Shown here in pieces: positions 9,309-18,016 of a DNA stretch of 42,657 bases (position 1 is its first letter; every line of letters begins with the position of its first letter). The stretch covers positions 1-42,657 of the forward strand of contig VGZI01000031.1 in NCBI GenBank assembly GCA_016872605.1. The letters run 5' to 3'. The notes below the pieces were generated by a model. The model worked only from the letters and a program-made list of their open reading frames with translations. It was not told the DNA's origin and ran no database searches. The DNA comes from Planctomycetota bacterium. Its GTDB lineage: Bacteria > Planctomycetota > Planctomycetia > Gemmatales > Gemmataceae. The translations under genes and the position numbers were made by a program.

Positions 9309-10763
9309 TCAGGCAATGATCTCGCGGATCGGTTGGCCGTAGTCGATGTCGAGGCGGCGTCGACCGGGGACTTCGAGGCGGCGGGCGTCGATGCCTAACT
9401 GATGCATCACCGTCGCATGGATGTCGGTGATGTAATGGCGATGCTCGACGGCGTGGAAGCCGAGCTCGTCGGTGGCGCCGTGGACGACGCCCGGCTTGAT
9501 GCCGCCGCCCGCGAGCCAGGCGCAAAAGCCTTGCGGATGATGGTCGCGGCCATCGCCTTGAGCGCCCGGAGATCGGCCGAACTCGGTGCCCCAGACGACG
9601 AGGGTGTCGTCGAGCATACCGCGTTGTTTCAGGTCCTTGAGCAGCCCGGCAATCGGCTGATCGACTTGAGCCGAGAGGTTGCCGTGGTTGGCGCGAATGC
9701 CGGAGTGGGCGTCCCAGGCGCCGCCGCCTCCGCCGCCGTGGAAGATCTGCACGTAGCGCACGCCGCGCTCGACCAGGCGTCGAGCGGAGAGGCAGAGTTG
9801 GCCGAAGTTCTGTGTGGTCGGTTGATGCATGCCGTAGAGCCGGCGCGTCGCGTCGGTTTCCTGGCTGAAGAGCAATGCTTCGGGCACTGCGGTCTGCATC
9901 CCGGCGGCCAGTTCGTAGGAGCGAATGCGAGCGCGGATGGCCGGATCGTCCGGATACTCGATGCCGGAGAGGCGATTGAGCCGGCCGATAAGATCGAGTT
10001 CCGCCTGTTGTTCTTCGCGCGACATGCCGGGGGTGACGAACGGGAGCGGATCGCGGGCGCCGACGTTAAGGCGAATGCCGCTGTACTCGGCGCCGAGGTA
10101 CGACGAGCCGTAGGTCCACGATCCGCCACAGCAATCGCCGGTGGGCGTGCCGAGGACGACATACTGCGGCAGGTTTTGGTTGAGCGTACCCAGGCCGTAG
10201 TTGATCCACGAACCGATGGTCGGGAAAGCGCCTTCGCGCGGATGGCGACCGGTATGCCAGGTGAGCTGGGCGCCGTGATCGTTGTGGTTGGTCCACAGCG
10301 AACGCACGACGGCGATGTCGTCTGCACATTCGCCGACGTGGCGCCACCAGTCGCCGACCATGAGGCCGGATTGGCCATGGCGTCGATAACCGGTGTTCAG
10401 GGCCATGAGCGTGTGACGATTGCCATGCGACGGATTGCCGGCGATAACGTCGCGTCCTTCGGTCTGCAGGACGTGGCGGTACGGCGTGTTGGCGATGGTC
10501 ATGCCGGCGAAGCGATTGAGTTCGGGTTTGACATCGAAGCTCTCGACATGGCTGACGCCGCCGCAGAAGAAAAGCCAGATGACCGACTTGGCCTTGGCCG
10601 GGAAATGCGGCCCGCGGCTGTCCCCCCGCCCCTCGGCGGAGCCGGGTGTGAGGGGACTGCTTTGGGCGACGCCGTCCTGATAGAGCATCGCGCCCAAGAC
10701 GATGCCGGTGAAGCCCATGCCCATATCGGCGAGGAAATGTCGGCGTGTGATACGGGGTTGCAT
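9309..10763 (-). CDS. DUF1501 domain protein with twin-arginine-like leader
   Basis: This 484-residue protein belongs to the DUF1501 family, abundant in planctomycetes and distantly related in fold to sulfatases. The N-terminus has a twin-arginine-type motif (TRRHFLADMGMG) followed by a hydrophobic stretch, so export through Tat is likely. Family hallmarks are the KSVIWLFFCGGVSHVESFD opening, the TNHNDHGAQLTWHTGRHP segment, DAHSGIRANHGNL and the late VVWGTEFGRSPGAQGDGRDH motif. GGAGG five bases before the ATG supports the start. DUF1501 genes usually sit directly downstream of a DUF1549/DUF1553 cytochrome-like gene; here that partner is absent and the upstream neighbour is an Uma2 gene, so this is an orphan copy. 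Biochemical function is not established. Confidence 0.93.
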   Translation of the reverse strand: MQPRITRRHFLADMGMGFTGIVLGAMLYQDGVAQSSPLTPGSAEGRGDSRGPHFPAKAKSVIWLFFCGGVSHVESFDVKPELNRFAGMTIANTPYRHVLQTEGRDVIAGNPSHGNRHTLMALNTGYRRHGQSGLMVGDWWRHVGECADDIAVVRSLWTNHNDHGAQLTWHTGRHPREGAFPTIGSWINYGLGTLNQNLPQYVVLGTPTGDCCGGSWTYGSSYLGAEYSGIRLNVGARDPLPFVTPGMSREEQQAELDLIGRLNRLSGIEYPDDPAIRARIRSYELAAGMQTAVPEALLFSQETDATRRLYGMHQPTTQNFGQLCLSARRLVERGVRYVQIFHGGGGGGAWDAHSGIRANHGNLSAQVDQPIAGLLKDLKQRGMLDDTLVVWGTEFGRSPGAQGDGRDHHPQGFCAWLAGGGIKPGVVHGATDELGFHAVEHRHYITDIHATVMHQLGIDARRLEVPGRRRLDIDYGQPIREIIA

Positions 10764-10826
10764 GGTTGCCTCCGGTATGCACGTCAGAATGAAGCGTTAG
10801 CGAAGGGTGGGGTAGCTCTCTTTCGC

Positions 10827-11450
10827 TTACGCATCAGGCTCTGACGCCAGAATCTGCTTTAGCACGACCGACGTTCGCGGGCGTGGCGTCTGCCAGAGCC
10901 AGGCTGGATCGAGCCAGAAACCGTCGATGACTTCGCTGTGAAAGAAGGCGTGCTTCGGACGAATCTCTCGGTATTTTCCCTTGCTGTCGAGCCGCAAGAG
11001 CGTCACGGTTTCTTGTAATGGATCGATGATCCAGTATTCACCGACGCCATGTTTTTCATATTGACGCCGTTTCTTTTTGTAATCGCGATCGACGCTTTCC
11101 GGACTAACGATTTCGAAGGCGGCGTCGGGGAAGCCGTCGATGAAGCCTCGCTTGACCAACCGTAGCCTGGCCTTTTTTGCGAACGCAACGTCCGGCTCAG
11201 GCGAATTCGTGTCATCAAGACGAAAAGCGATGCGAAAGCCAAATAGCTCACCGAGATCGCGCTCGAGAGCGAAATCCTCCAGCAAGCGAATAAGCCAACG
11301 ATTGAGGCGATACGCGTCCGTATTGTCGGGAGATGCCATGTAGATGACTCCATCGATCAGGTCTGCTTTTTGGCCCTCTTTCACAAGGAAGCAAAACTCA
11401 TCGAACGTCACGGCATCTTGAGCCGCTTTGCGTGTCAATGTTACCGGCAT
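10827..11450 (-). CDS. Uma2 family protein (DUF820, PD-(D/E)XK nuclease fold)
   Basis: The 207-residue protein matches Uma2 throughout: TFDEFCFLVKEGQKADLIDG at the start, the acidic PEPDVAFAKK strand, the FEIVSPESVDRDYKKKRRQY segment with conserved Ser-Pro and lysines, and GVGEYWIIDPLQETV. These are the usual active-site positions of the restriction-endonuclease-like fold (Glu/Asp in PEPD, Glu in FEIVSP, downstream Lys). The family is expanded in cyanobacteria and planctomycetes and its physiological substrate is unknown. It lies between the DUF1501 gene and a methyltransferase gene on the same strand but with separate spacing of about 60-70 bases. A second, frameshifted Uma2 gene lies at the right end of the window. 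Confidence 0.9.
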   Translation of the reverse strand: MPVTLTRKAAQDAVTFDEFCFLVKEGQKADLIDGVIYMASPDNTDAYRLNRWLIRLLEDFALERDLGELFGFRIAFRLDDTNSPEPDVAFAKKARLRLVKRGFIDGFPDAAFEIVSPESVDRDYKKKRRQYEKHGVGEYWIIDPLQETVTLLRLDSKGKYREIRPKHAFFHSEVIDGFWLDPAWLWQTPRPRTSVVLKQILASEPDA

Positions 11451-11520
11451 GTCTGCCTCGCTGTTCGTTAATTGTCAATCATTTTATCATCGGCCCCGTG
11501 TAAATGCAGCATTATTTGGG

Positions 11521-12135
11521 CTAACGCCGGCCTTTCGCCGGGCGCTTGCGGCGTACGCGGATGGGGCCGTCGATGTGGTGCGTCATCAGCAGCGTGTGGT
11601 CGCCCGCGTACCGTTCGAAGAGGCGTTCGGTGACGCCGCGTTCGTCGGGCCAGGGGCAGGCGAAGATGAGGTCGAAGTCGTCCATGTCGAGACCGAGGTT
11701 CGTACCGGTCTTCTCGGCTACAAGCCAGGCGAGAGTGCCGCGAATGTCGGCGAGCGCCTCCGCCCCTTTTGGAATGTAGCTGCCATGCACGAACCGGGCC
11801 GGGATATCGAAATCGTCCGCGAGCTTTCGGGAGTGCTCGACGAGGTCCGATTCGATTTCGACGCCGACGGCGTCGTAGCCGAGCATGGTGGCCAAGCACG
11901 CGACGGCGCCGAATCCGCTGCCCCATTCGCAAAAAAGCTTGCCGTGCATCAGATTGGCGGATTCGAGGCTTCGCAGGGCCTGATAGACGCGCGGATAATC
12001 GCTGGCGACGAAACCGGGCGTCCGGCCTTGTTGCAGATAATCGTCGATGCGCCGATCGGCCTCACGCAGGAACACTGCGACGTCGATTGGTATCGGCGTT
12101 TCGTCGATCGGAATCTTGACATCGATGAGGGACAT
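11521..12135 (-). CDS. Class I methyltransferase-like protein
   Basis: The protein has 204 residues from the ATG at 12135, which has AAGGGA five bases upstream; a longer reading to 12174 lacks a ribosome binding site. A helical N-terminal part (DVAVFLREADRRIDDYLQQG) precedes a SAM-binding-type motif (FCEWGSGFGAVACLATMLGY) and a GVEIESDLVEHSR acidic loop. Motif I is CEWGSGFG rather than DxGxGxG, a variant seen in some methyltransferases acting on small molecules or proteins. The C-terminus is rich in arginine (RVRRKRPAKGRR), which could bind nucleic acid or a membrane surface. There is no signal peptide, so it is cytoplasmic, unlike the pair at 3.6-5.0 kb. Target unknown. It is transcribed divergently from the flavoprotein gene at 12245. 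Confidence 0.78.
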   Translation of the reverse strand: MSLIDVKIPIDETPIPIDVAVFLREADRRIDDYLQQGRTPGFVASDYPRVYQALRSLESANLMHGKLFCEWGSGFGAVACLATMLGYDAVGVEIESDLVEHSRKLADDFDIPARFVHGSYIPKGAEALADIRGTLAWLVAEKTGTNLGLDMDDFDLIFACPWPDERGVTERLFERYAGDHTLLMTHHIDGPIRVRRKRPAKGRR

Positions 12136-12244
12136 GTGTTCCCTTGTGAGTCCTCGAAACCGCTTGCGATGCATATTACAATAACGGGGCGTTCCCCGGT
12201 TTCCAAGTCAACGAGCGCCCAGTCCCACGTGATGGAGCGACACG

Positions 12245-13477
12245 ATGGCAGCCACCACGCCGCGCATCGCCATACTCGGCGCCGGTCCGATCGGGCTGGA
12301 GGCGGCGCTGTACGCCCAACATCTGAAGCTGCCGTTCACGATCTATGAACAGGGCCGAGTCGGCGAGCACGTGTGGCGCTGGGGCCATGTCAAGTTGTTC
12401 AGCCCGTTCGGCATGAACGCGACGCCGCTCGGACGCAAGGCGATCCTGGCCGCCGATTCCGAGCACGAATTTCCGGGCGATGACGCGTGCATCAGCGGGC
12501 GCGAACAGGTCGAGCGCTACCTCAAGCCGCTTGCCGACATTCTCGATGGCGAGATCAAGACGGAAACGCGAGTCATCAACGTTGCACGCGCCGGCTTGTA
12601 CAAGCAGGAAGGGGTCGGCGATGTAGCTCGCGGCAAGCAACCGTTCCTGCTGCTTGTGCGCGAACGCAATCAAGATCGCTACGAGGAAGCCGATATCGTT
12701 CTCGATTGCACCGGGACGTACTCCCATCACCGCTGGATGGGCCCCAGCGGGATTCCAGCGCTCGGCGAAACGCAGGTCGAGCCCCATATCGCCTATAATC
12801 TCGTCGATGTGCTCGGCGACGGCAAGAGAGATTACATCAACAAATCGGTGCTCGTCGTCGGGGCCGGCTACTCGGCCGCGACCACGGTGAGTGGATTCGC
12901 CAAGCTTGCGCAAGAACACGACACGACCTGGATCACCTGGGTCACACGGTCGAGCCGAACGCAGCCGCTCAAGCGCATTGCCAACGATCCGTTGCGCGAG
13001 CGCGATCGATTGGCCGTCGCCGCCAATAACCTGGCCACGCGCGCCGACGCCAATGTCGAATTCCGTGGCAACACCATTGTCGAGGCGATTGAGCCACAGG
13101 CGGGAAACCAGAGCTTCAAAATCGTCTTGCGCACGGGAGGCCAGAGGCGAACGATCGAAGTCGACAAGATCGTCGCCAATGTTGGCTACACACCGGACCG
13201 CGCAATCTATCGCGAGTTGCAAGTCCACGAATGTTACGCATCGTTTGGCCCCATGAAGCTGGCAGCGGCGCTGTCCGGTTCGGCGTCGAGCGATTGCTTG
13301 ACGCAAGTCAGCCACGGCTCTGAAACGCTTCGCAACCCCGAGCCGAACTTCTACATCCTCGGCTCGAAAAGCTATGGCCGCGATTCGCACTTCCTCCTGC
13401 GCATCGGCTTCGAGCAAGTGCGCGACGTTTTCACGCTGATCACGGGCAAAGCAGGATTGGACTTGTACAAGAGCTAG
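12245..13477 (+). CDS. FAD/NAD(P)-dependent flavoprotein oxidoreductase
   Basis: The 410-residue protein has two dinucleotide-binding motifs: GAGPIGLEAA at residues 12-21 for FAD and VGAGYSA near 205-211 for NAD(P). The arrangement is that of the thioredoxin-reductase/flavin monooxygenase superfamily. Additional landmarks are YEQGRVGEHVWRWGHVKLFS near the N-terminus, DCTGTYSHHRWMGPSG before the second motif, and FYILGSKSYGRDSHFLLRIG near the C-terminus. No CxxC redox pair is visible next to the NAD(P) site, so it is not a thioredoxin reductase; a monooxygenase-like or lysine/ornithine hydroxylase-like role is possible but not shown. GGAG seven bases upstream supports the ATG. The following VTT-domain gene is 69 bases downstream, separated by a repeat. 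Confidence 0.82.
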   Translation: MAATTPRIAILGAGPIGLEAALYAQHLKLPFTIYEQGRVGEHVWRWGHVKLFSPFGMNATPLGRKAILAADSEHEFPGDDACISGREQVERYLKPLADILDGEIKTETRVINVARAGLYKQEGVGDVARGKQPFLLLVRERNQDRYEEADIVLDCTGTYSHHRWMGPSGIPALGETQVEPHIAYNLVDVLGDGKRDYINKSVLVVGAGYSAATTVSGFAKLAQEHDTTWITWVTRSSRTQPLKRIANDPLRERDRLAVAANNLATRADANVEFRGNTIVEAIEPQAGNQSFKIVLRTGGQRRTIEVDKIVANVGYTPDRAIYRELQVHECYASFGPMKLAAALSGSASSDCLTQVSHGSETLRNPEPNFYILGSKSYGRDSHFLLRIGFEQVRDVFTLITGKAGLDLYKS

Positions 13478-13525
13478 AAGCTGTCAGCGTTCAGCCGTGA
13501 GCTTTCAGCCAGAAAGCTGCCGACG
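13478..13525. repeat. AGCTGTCAGC/TTTCAGCC repeat
   Basis: The stretch right after the flavoprotein stop reads GCTGTCAGCGTTCAGCCGTG then AGCTTTCAGCCAGAAAGCTG, a short-period string built from CAGC and TTCAGCC words. It separates two co-oriented genes. Confidence 0.55.
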
Positions 13526-13546
13526 GTAAGGCTCCCGGAGCGTTAC

Positions 13547-14266
13547 ATGGCCGAGGATATGCCGACAAACTGGTGGTTGCGCGGCTTCGTGCTTTTTGTG
13601 TTGGTGGCGGCGATCGCTGGTTTCTATTTGCTCGGCTGGTATGAGTACCTGTCGTGGGTGAATGTACGCGCTCATGTGGATGATCTCCAGGCCCGAGCCG
13701 ACGAGAACTTGGTTCTTGCCGCAGCGGTGTGTTTTGGCATCTACGTGATCTTGGCGGCACTATCGGTGCCGGCGGCGTGGATGCTGTCCGTCGTTGCCGG
13801 CGCGCTCTTTGGGCGCTTTCTGGGCGCAGCGATCGCCGTGACTGCCGCCACGATTGGAGCGACCTTCGCCTTCTGGAGCAGCCGATTTCTGCTGCGCGAT
13901 TGGGTCAACGCCCGTTTCGGCGAATCAGCCGAGGCGTTCAACCGCGGCTTCGAGAAAGACGGCGCCTGCTATCTTTTCTCGCTTCGGCTTGTGCCCATCG
14001 TTCCATTTTTCCTCATCAACCTTGGCATGGGTTTGACTCCCATTTCCGCGTTTACATTTGTTTGGGTAACGCTGATCGGCATGTTGCCTGGGGCGTTTTT
14101 GTACGCCAACGCTGGAAGCGAATTGGGCAAGATCGAATCACCGCGCGATGTGTTGTCGCCGGGAATCATCATCTCGCTCGCGCTTCTAGGGATCGCGCCG
14201 CTCGTTTTTCGCAAGGCATTGCAATGGATTCAGACGTCGCACCCCGGCGACGAAAAAGCCGGCTGA
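13547..14266 (+). CDS. TVP38/TMEM64 (VTT domain) membrane protein
   Basis: The 239-residue integral membrane protein belongs to the VTT/DedA-like superfamily, whose members are linked to lipid scrambling or transport and membrane homeostasis. Hydrophobic segments lie at about residues 10-30, 55-75, 78-105, 140-165, 170-190 and 203-222. Diagnostic parts are AALSVPAAWMLSVVAGALFG and the later SLRLVPIVPFFLINLGMGLT (conserved Arg-hydrophobic-Pro-hydrophobic-Pro) followed by SAFTFVWVTLIGMLPGAFLY. CCGGAG six bases before the ATG supports the start. It lies between a flavoprotein gene and the LptD-like gene; an envelope role fits, but shared transcription with the latter is doubtful given the 408-base palindromic gap. 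Confidence 0.9.
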   Translation: MAEDMPTNWWLRGFVLFVLVAAIAGFYLLGWYEYLSWVNVRAHVDDLQARADENLVLAAAVCFGIYVILAALSVPAAWMLSVVAGALFGRFLGAAIAVTAATIGATFAFWSSRFLLRDWVNARFGESAEAFNRGFEKDGACYLFSLRLVPIVPFFLINLGMGLTPISAFTFVWVTLIGMLPGAFLYANAGSELGKIESPRDVLSPGIIISLALLGIAPLVFRKALQWIQTSHPGDEKAG

Positions 14267-14330
14267 TGCCATCGCACGGGCAGGCACATCTCCCTGCCTG
14301 TCTTTCCCTGAGTTCCCCGTATCCGCGTCG

Positions 14331-14515
14331 TTCGTTACGACTTCGGGTGCACGACATGGTCTGCGTGGCCTGCTTCGGGAGGGCGAAGCTCCTGCCGAGC
14401 CGGAAGCGACAGGATACTCGTCCGAAATCGAGTATTTCGCGGGCTCGCGGCTCGGCAGGAGCCTCGCCCTCCCGTGCCGTTTGCAAACCATGTCGTGCAC
14501 CCTACGACTTCTGGC
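14331..14515. repeat. Nested palindrome in a 408-base intergenic gap
   Basis: Between 14267 and 14674 there is no convincing gene. Outer arms GGGTGCACGACATGGT (14345-14360) and its exact inverse (14487-14502) enclose 27-base inner arms (14376-14402 and 14448-14474, one mismatch) beginning CGGGAGGGCGA and ending CTGCCGAGCCG. A third small hairpin, ATACTCG/CGAGTAT, lies in the middle. The inner element recurs at 39766-39843. The remaining 160 bases before the LptD-like gene hold nothing I recognise beyond its ribosome binding region. Confidence 0.85.
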
Positions 14516-14674
14516 AAAAAAGCTTGGCCTTGACATCCGCTCGTGCGGCGCTATACTTCGCCGCACTTTGCCGGAGTGTATTGCGCCGTTTGCCCCGTTG
14601 CACGGGCGTTCTCAGGGAAACGCAGTGCGCGGTAACGGCGTCGTCTCGGCAAACCGGGAAAGGCGGGAACCACG

Positions 14675-17600
14675 GTGGGTTGTCCTCGTCGAGTTCGAAC
14701 CGTGCTGACACACGGGATCATCCTCGTGGGCGTGGCCATGGCGTTCCTGGCCCCGGTGTCGCACGCCTTCGCTCAGAATGTACTCAACGAGACTTTGACC
14801 AGTGACGGCTATTCAGAGGCCGTGCAACTTGACGCCGATCGAATTGCCACCTGGGCAGTCGGTGAGCAACAAATCTTTTTGATGCAAGGCAACGTCGCGA
14901 TTCGCCAGGGCGCCAACACCATCCGCTCAACCGATGGCGTAGTCTGGGTCGACCGTTCGCGCTATCCAACCGAAAAAATCCTCTTAGTGACGGTGTACGG
15001 CGAGAACCCGATCGCACTCGATCGCAGTCAGCTATCGACGAAAGGCGACTATGGGTACGTTCGCCTGGCCACGCGGAAATCGATCGGAATTAACTCGTTC
15101 AAGAGCGAAGTGCAGAAAGTCGATCGCAGCGACGATGCCGTCCATCGGCGAGCCCTGGCCAGCGCGCCGGCGGACCTTGTGCTTGCGGGGCGCTCGACTC
15201 CCCCGCGAATCGATTCACCGTTGCTCCTGACGGGCGGGCAGGAGCCTCGGTTCCCCTTGCAGCCGAAGTCGCCGCCCATGGCGAGCCCGGGCGGCGGCCC
15301 GATGCCCCCCCCGCCGCCGAACTTCAACGACGTGCCCCCGCCGCCTAACTTCGGCAGCACTCCGCCACCCACCACGATCATTCCCGATGCGGCACGGCCC
15401 ACATTGGCCCCGGCGAAACCGGCGCCGCAGATCAGCATTCGCGGCCGATACTTCGGCGACCTTCAGGTCCAATACAAGCCGCAAGCCGACGGTTGGACGA
15501 GCGTCGTCGTGACGGGCGGCGTTACCTTGATTGTCACGCAACCGCCCGACGCGCCGGGCAAGAAAGCCACCACCATTGACATGGAGGCCGATCGCGCCAT
15601 CATCTGGACGCGCGGCAACGCGCAACAACTCTTCACCGGCACGCGCACCGAGCAGGATCTCGGCAGCGGCGCCCATGAAGTGTACCTGGCCGGCAACGTC
15701 GAAATCCGCTCCCGCACCAAGGCCGAGGTCGAGACGCTGCGTGCCGACGAAGTCTACTATGACGTTCGCCGCGGCGTTGCCGTGGCGCGCAAGGCCGATC
15801 TGGAGATTCAATCCGCCAAGCTTGCCGCTCCCTTACATCTGGTGTGCGACGAGTTCTTGCAGGTCAATCCGAAGCTCTACAAGGCCAAGAGCGCGCAGAT
15901 CTCGGCATCCAAGCTGCCGTCGGATCCTGGCCTCGTTGTCAACGTTCAGGACTTGACCATCGAGGAGTACCAGAAGGAACGCACCTACCTCTGGGGAATT
16001 CCCGCGTATGACAAGGAAGGCAAACGCATCACGGAAACTCGCCGCGATTTCACCGGGAGCAATTTCGTCGCGAATCTTGAAGGCGTTCCGTTTTTGTACT
16101 TTCCGTACTTGCACGGAAACGTCGAAAAACCGCTCGGTCCGTTGCAGAACGTAAACCTCAGCTATAACCGCATCTTTGGTTTCCACATCTACACGACCTG
16201 GGACATGTTCGACCTGCTGAATCTCTCTCGCCCCGATGGAGCACGCTGGCGGCTGATGCTCGATGGCCTGACGGCACGTGGACCGGGCTTCGGCACCGAG
16301 TACGACTTCAACGGCAAGGACATCTTCGGCGTTCCGTCCAAGTACAGCGGTGTCGTGCGTCTCTACGGCGTCTTCGACAACAAGGCGGACATACTGGGCG
16401 GCGATCGCGGCAACGTCATCTACTGGCCCGACCAATTCAGCCCCAATCCGATCGACCACCCGAACTTTCGAGGCCACGCTTTCGGCCAAATCAACGTGCA
16501 GGAGTTGCCCGATGGCTTCAGCGCGCTGGGTCAGTTCTCGTTCTTGCGCGACCGCAACTTCCTTGAGCAGTACATGTTCGACACGCACCTGAATGGAATG
16601 AATCAGGACACTTATCTGTACGTCAAGCAGCAGCAAAACAACTGGGCCTGGTCCATACTCGGCGCCGTCAGCACGCGGAGCTGGGTCACGGAAACCGACT
16701 GGTTGCCCAAAGCCGACGGCTATCTGCTCGGCCAGACCTTCCTCGACGACCTCCTGGTTTACAATACGCACGCCAGCGCCGGGTTCGGGCGCCTAAGGCC
16801 CACCAATGTGGTTCCGTTCGCTTATCTGCCGACCGATGTTCGCACCGACACGGGCCGCGTCGACTGGATGCAGTCGCTCAGCTTGCCGTTTTACCTCGGT
16901 CCGGTCAAAGTCGCTCCATACGCCATGCTTGACGCTGCCTTCTACACGCAAGACGTGAACGGCGATTCACGCGGACGGCTCGTGGGCGGCGGCGGCGTGC
17001 GATGGGACATGCCGCTGTCACGCTCCTTCCCCGACGTCCAGAGTGAACTCTTCAATCTCAATGGGCTCGACCACAAGATCAATCTCGTCGGCCACTACCG
17101 CAACACCTTCAGCAGTTCCGGGGTGGATAACTTCCCGCAGCTCGATCGGCTAAACGACGATGTCTCGGATCAGGCCCTGCGCACGATTCGCCCCTGGCAG
17201 CCGCTGTTCGTCCCGACCAATGCCGCGTTTCTGACCACCTCGAATCTGTTCAATCCGCAGTACTACGCCATACGGCGTTTGCTCGATTACAGCGTCGACA
17301 CGATCGACCGCATCGAGGTCGTTCAACTCGGCGTTCATCAACGCCTGCAAACTCAGCGCGGGTTCCCCGGCAGAGAACATGTTGTCGACTGGATGACGCT
17401 CAATGTCGACGTGTCGCTTTTCCCGCGTTCGCAGCGCGATAATTTCGGCCGAGTGTTCGGCATCCTCGAATATGACTGGGTATGGAACATCGGTGATCGA
17501 ACGGCGCTAGTGAGTTCCGGCTGGTTCGAGCCGTTTGAAGGCGGCCCGCGCGCCTTTGATGTCGGCGGCGTCATCAATCGCCCCGACGCGACGTCGCTCT

Positions 17601-17920
17601 ATTTCGGCTATCGGCAGATCGATCCGCTCCAGACGCGCGCCGTGGTGGCGTCGATCATCTATCCCTTTAGCGCCAAATATGCCATGCAGGCGAGCACGGT
17701 GTGGGATTTCGGCACGCACGTTCGCACGTATTCGCTCTTCGTGTCGCGCATGGGTACGGATGTGATGGTCAACTTTGGGCTCAACTACAATTCGACGCTC
17801 AACACGTTCGGTGTGGCATTTGAGATCATGCCGAACATGGCCCGTTCGCCATCCGGCCGCGCCGCCGCCCTGTTCCCGATGCAAGCGACGAACATCGACC
17901 CGATGATCAATCGGCAATAG
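14675..17920 (+). CDS. LptD/OstA-like outer-membrane protein with N-terminal LptA-type domains
   Basis: This 1081-residue protein has a signal peptide at about 1-34 (ILVGVAMAFLAPVSHAFAQN). An OstA/LptA-like segment (about 40-140) contains the QLDADRIATWAVGEQQIFLMQGNVAIRQG pattern, then a Pro/Gly-rich linker (about 200-245), then a second OstA-like segment (about 255-390; IDMEADRAIIWTRGNAQQLF, VYLAGNVEIRSRTKAEVETL). The rest is a probable beta-barrel with LptD-type elements: GVPFLYFPYLHGNVEKPLG, then alternating aromatic strands ending in FGLNYNSTLNTFGVAFEIMP. LptD inserts lipopolysaccharide into the outer leaflet, so this supports a Gram-negative-type outer membrane here. The GTG start at 14675 has GGGA six bases upstream; a GTG at 14702 is an alternative. 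Longer than proteobacterial LptD (about 780) because of the duplicated N-terminal domain and linker. No LptE, LptA or LptC gene is adjacent. Confidence 0.85.
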   Translation: MGCPRRVRTVLTHGIILVGVAMAFLAPVSHAFAQNVLNETLTSDGYSEAVQLDADRIATWAVGEQQIFLMQGNVAIRQGANTIRSTDGVVWVDRSRYPTEKILLVTVYGENPIALDRSQLSTKGDYGYVRLATRKSIGINSFKSEVQKVDRSDDAVHRRALASAPADLVLAGRSTPPRIDSPLLLTGGQEPRFPLQPKSPPMASPGGGPMPPPPPNFNDVPPPPNFGSTPPPTTIIPDAARPTLAPAKPAPQISIRGRYFGDLQVQYKPQADGWTSVVVTGGVTLIVTQPPDAPGKKATTIDMEADRAIIWTRGNAQQLFTGTRTEQDLGSGAHEVYLAGNVEIRSRTKAEVETLRADEVYYDVRRGVAVARKADLEIQSAKLAAPLHLVCDEFLQVNPKLYKAKSAQISASKLPSDPGLVVNVQDLTIEEYQKERTYLWGIPAYDKEGKRITETRRDFTGSNFVANLEGVPFLYFPYLHGNVEKPLGPLQNVNLSYNRIFGFHIYTTWDMFDLLNLSRPDGARWRLMLDGLTARGPGFGTEYDFNGKDIFGVPSKYSGVVRLYGVFDNKADILGGDRGNVIYWPDQFSPNPIDHPNFRGHAFGQINVQELPDGFSALGQFSFLRDRNFLEQYMFDTHLNGMNQDTYLYVKQQQNNWAWSILGAVSTRSWVTETDWLPKADGYLLGQTFLDDLLVYNTHASAGFGRLRPTNVVPFAYLPTDVRTDTGRVDWMQSLSLPFYLGPVKVAPYAMLDAAFYTQDVNGDSRGRLVGGGGVRWDMPLSRSFPDVQSELFNLNGLDHKINLVGHYRNTFSSSGVDNFPQLDRLNDDVSDQALRTIRPWQPLFVPTNAAFLTTSNLFNPQYYAIRRLLDYSVDTIDRIEVVQLGVHQRLQTQRGFPGREHVVDWMTLNVDVSLFPRSQRDNFGRVFGILEYDWVWNIGDRTALVSSGWFEPFEGGPRAFDVGGVINRPDATSLYFGYRQIDPLQTRAVVASIIYPFSAKYAMQASTVWDFGTHVRTYSLFVSRMGTDVMVNFGLNYNSTLNTFGVAFEIMPNMARSPSGRAAALFPMQATNIDPMINRQ

Positions 17921-17940
17921 CTCAGCTCAAGACGCTTCTG

Positions 17941-18004
17941 GATCGTAAATGTCACGCTTCGCGTGATGATTGGGGGCATCACGCGGAGCGTGCTGTCGAC
18001 GATC
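17941..18004. repeat. Palindrome after the LptD-like gene
   Basis: GATCGTAAATGTCACGCTTC...GCGTGATG faces CATCACGCGGAGCGTGCTGT...GACGATC. It sits 20 bases after the LptD-like stop and 12 bases beyond the end of the convergent gene at 18017, so it could fold in both transcripts. Confidence 0.75.
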
Positions 18005-18016
18005 GGTCAGGGCACG

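Noticed and set aside
9402-10844. 480-codon plus-strand frame opposite the DUF1501 gene
   Set aside because: No recognisable domain; it is the antisense of conserved DUF1501 motifs.
12176-13417. 413-codon open frame on the minus strand opposite the flavoprotein gene
   Set aside because: High G+C third positions create long antisense frames; the plus-strand product has intact GxGxxG motifs and a ribosome binding site.
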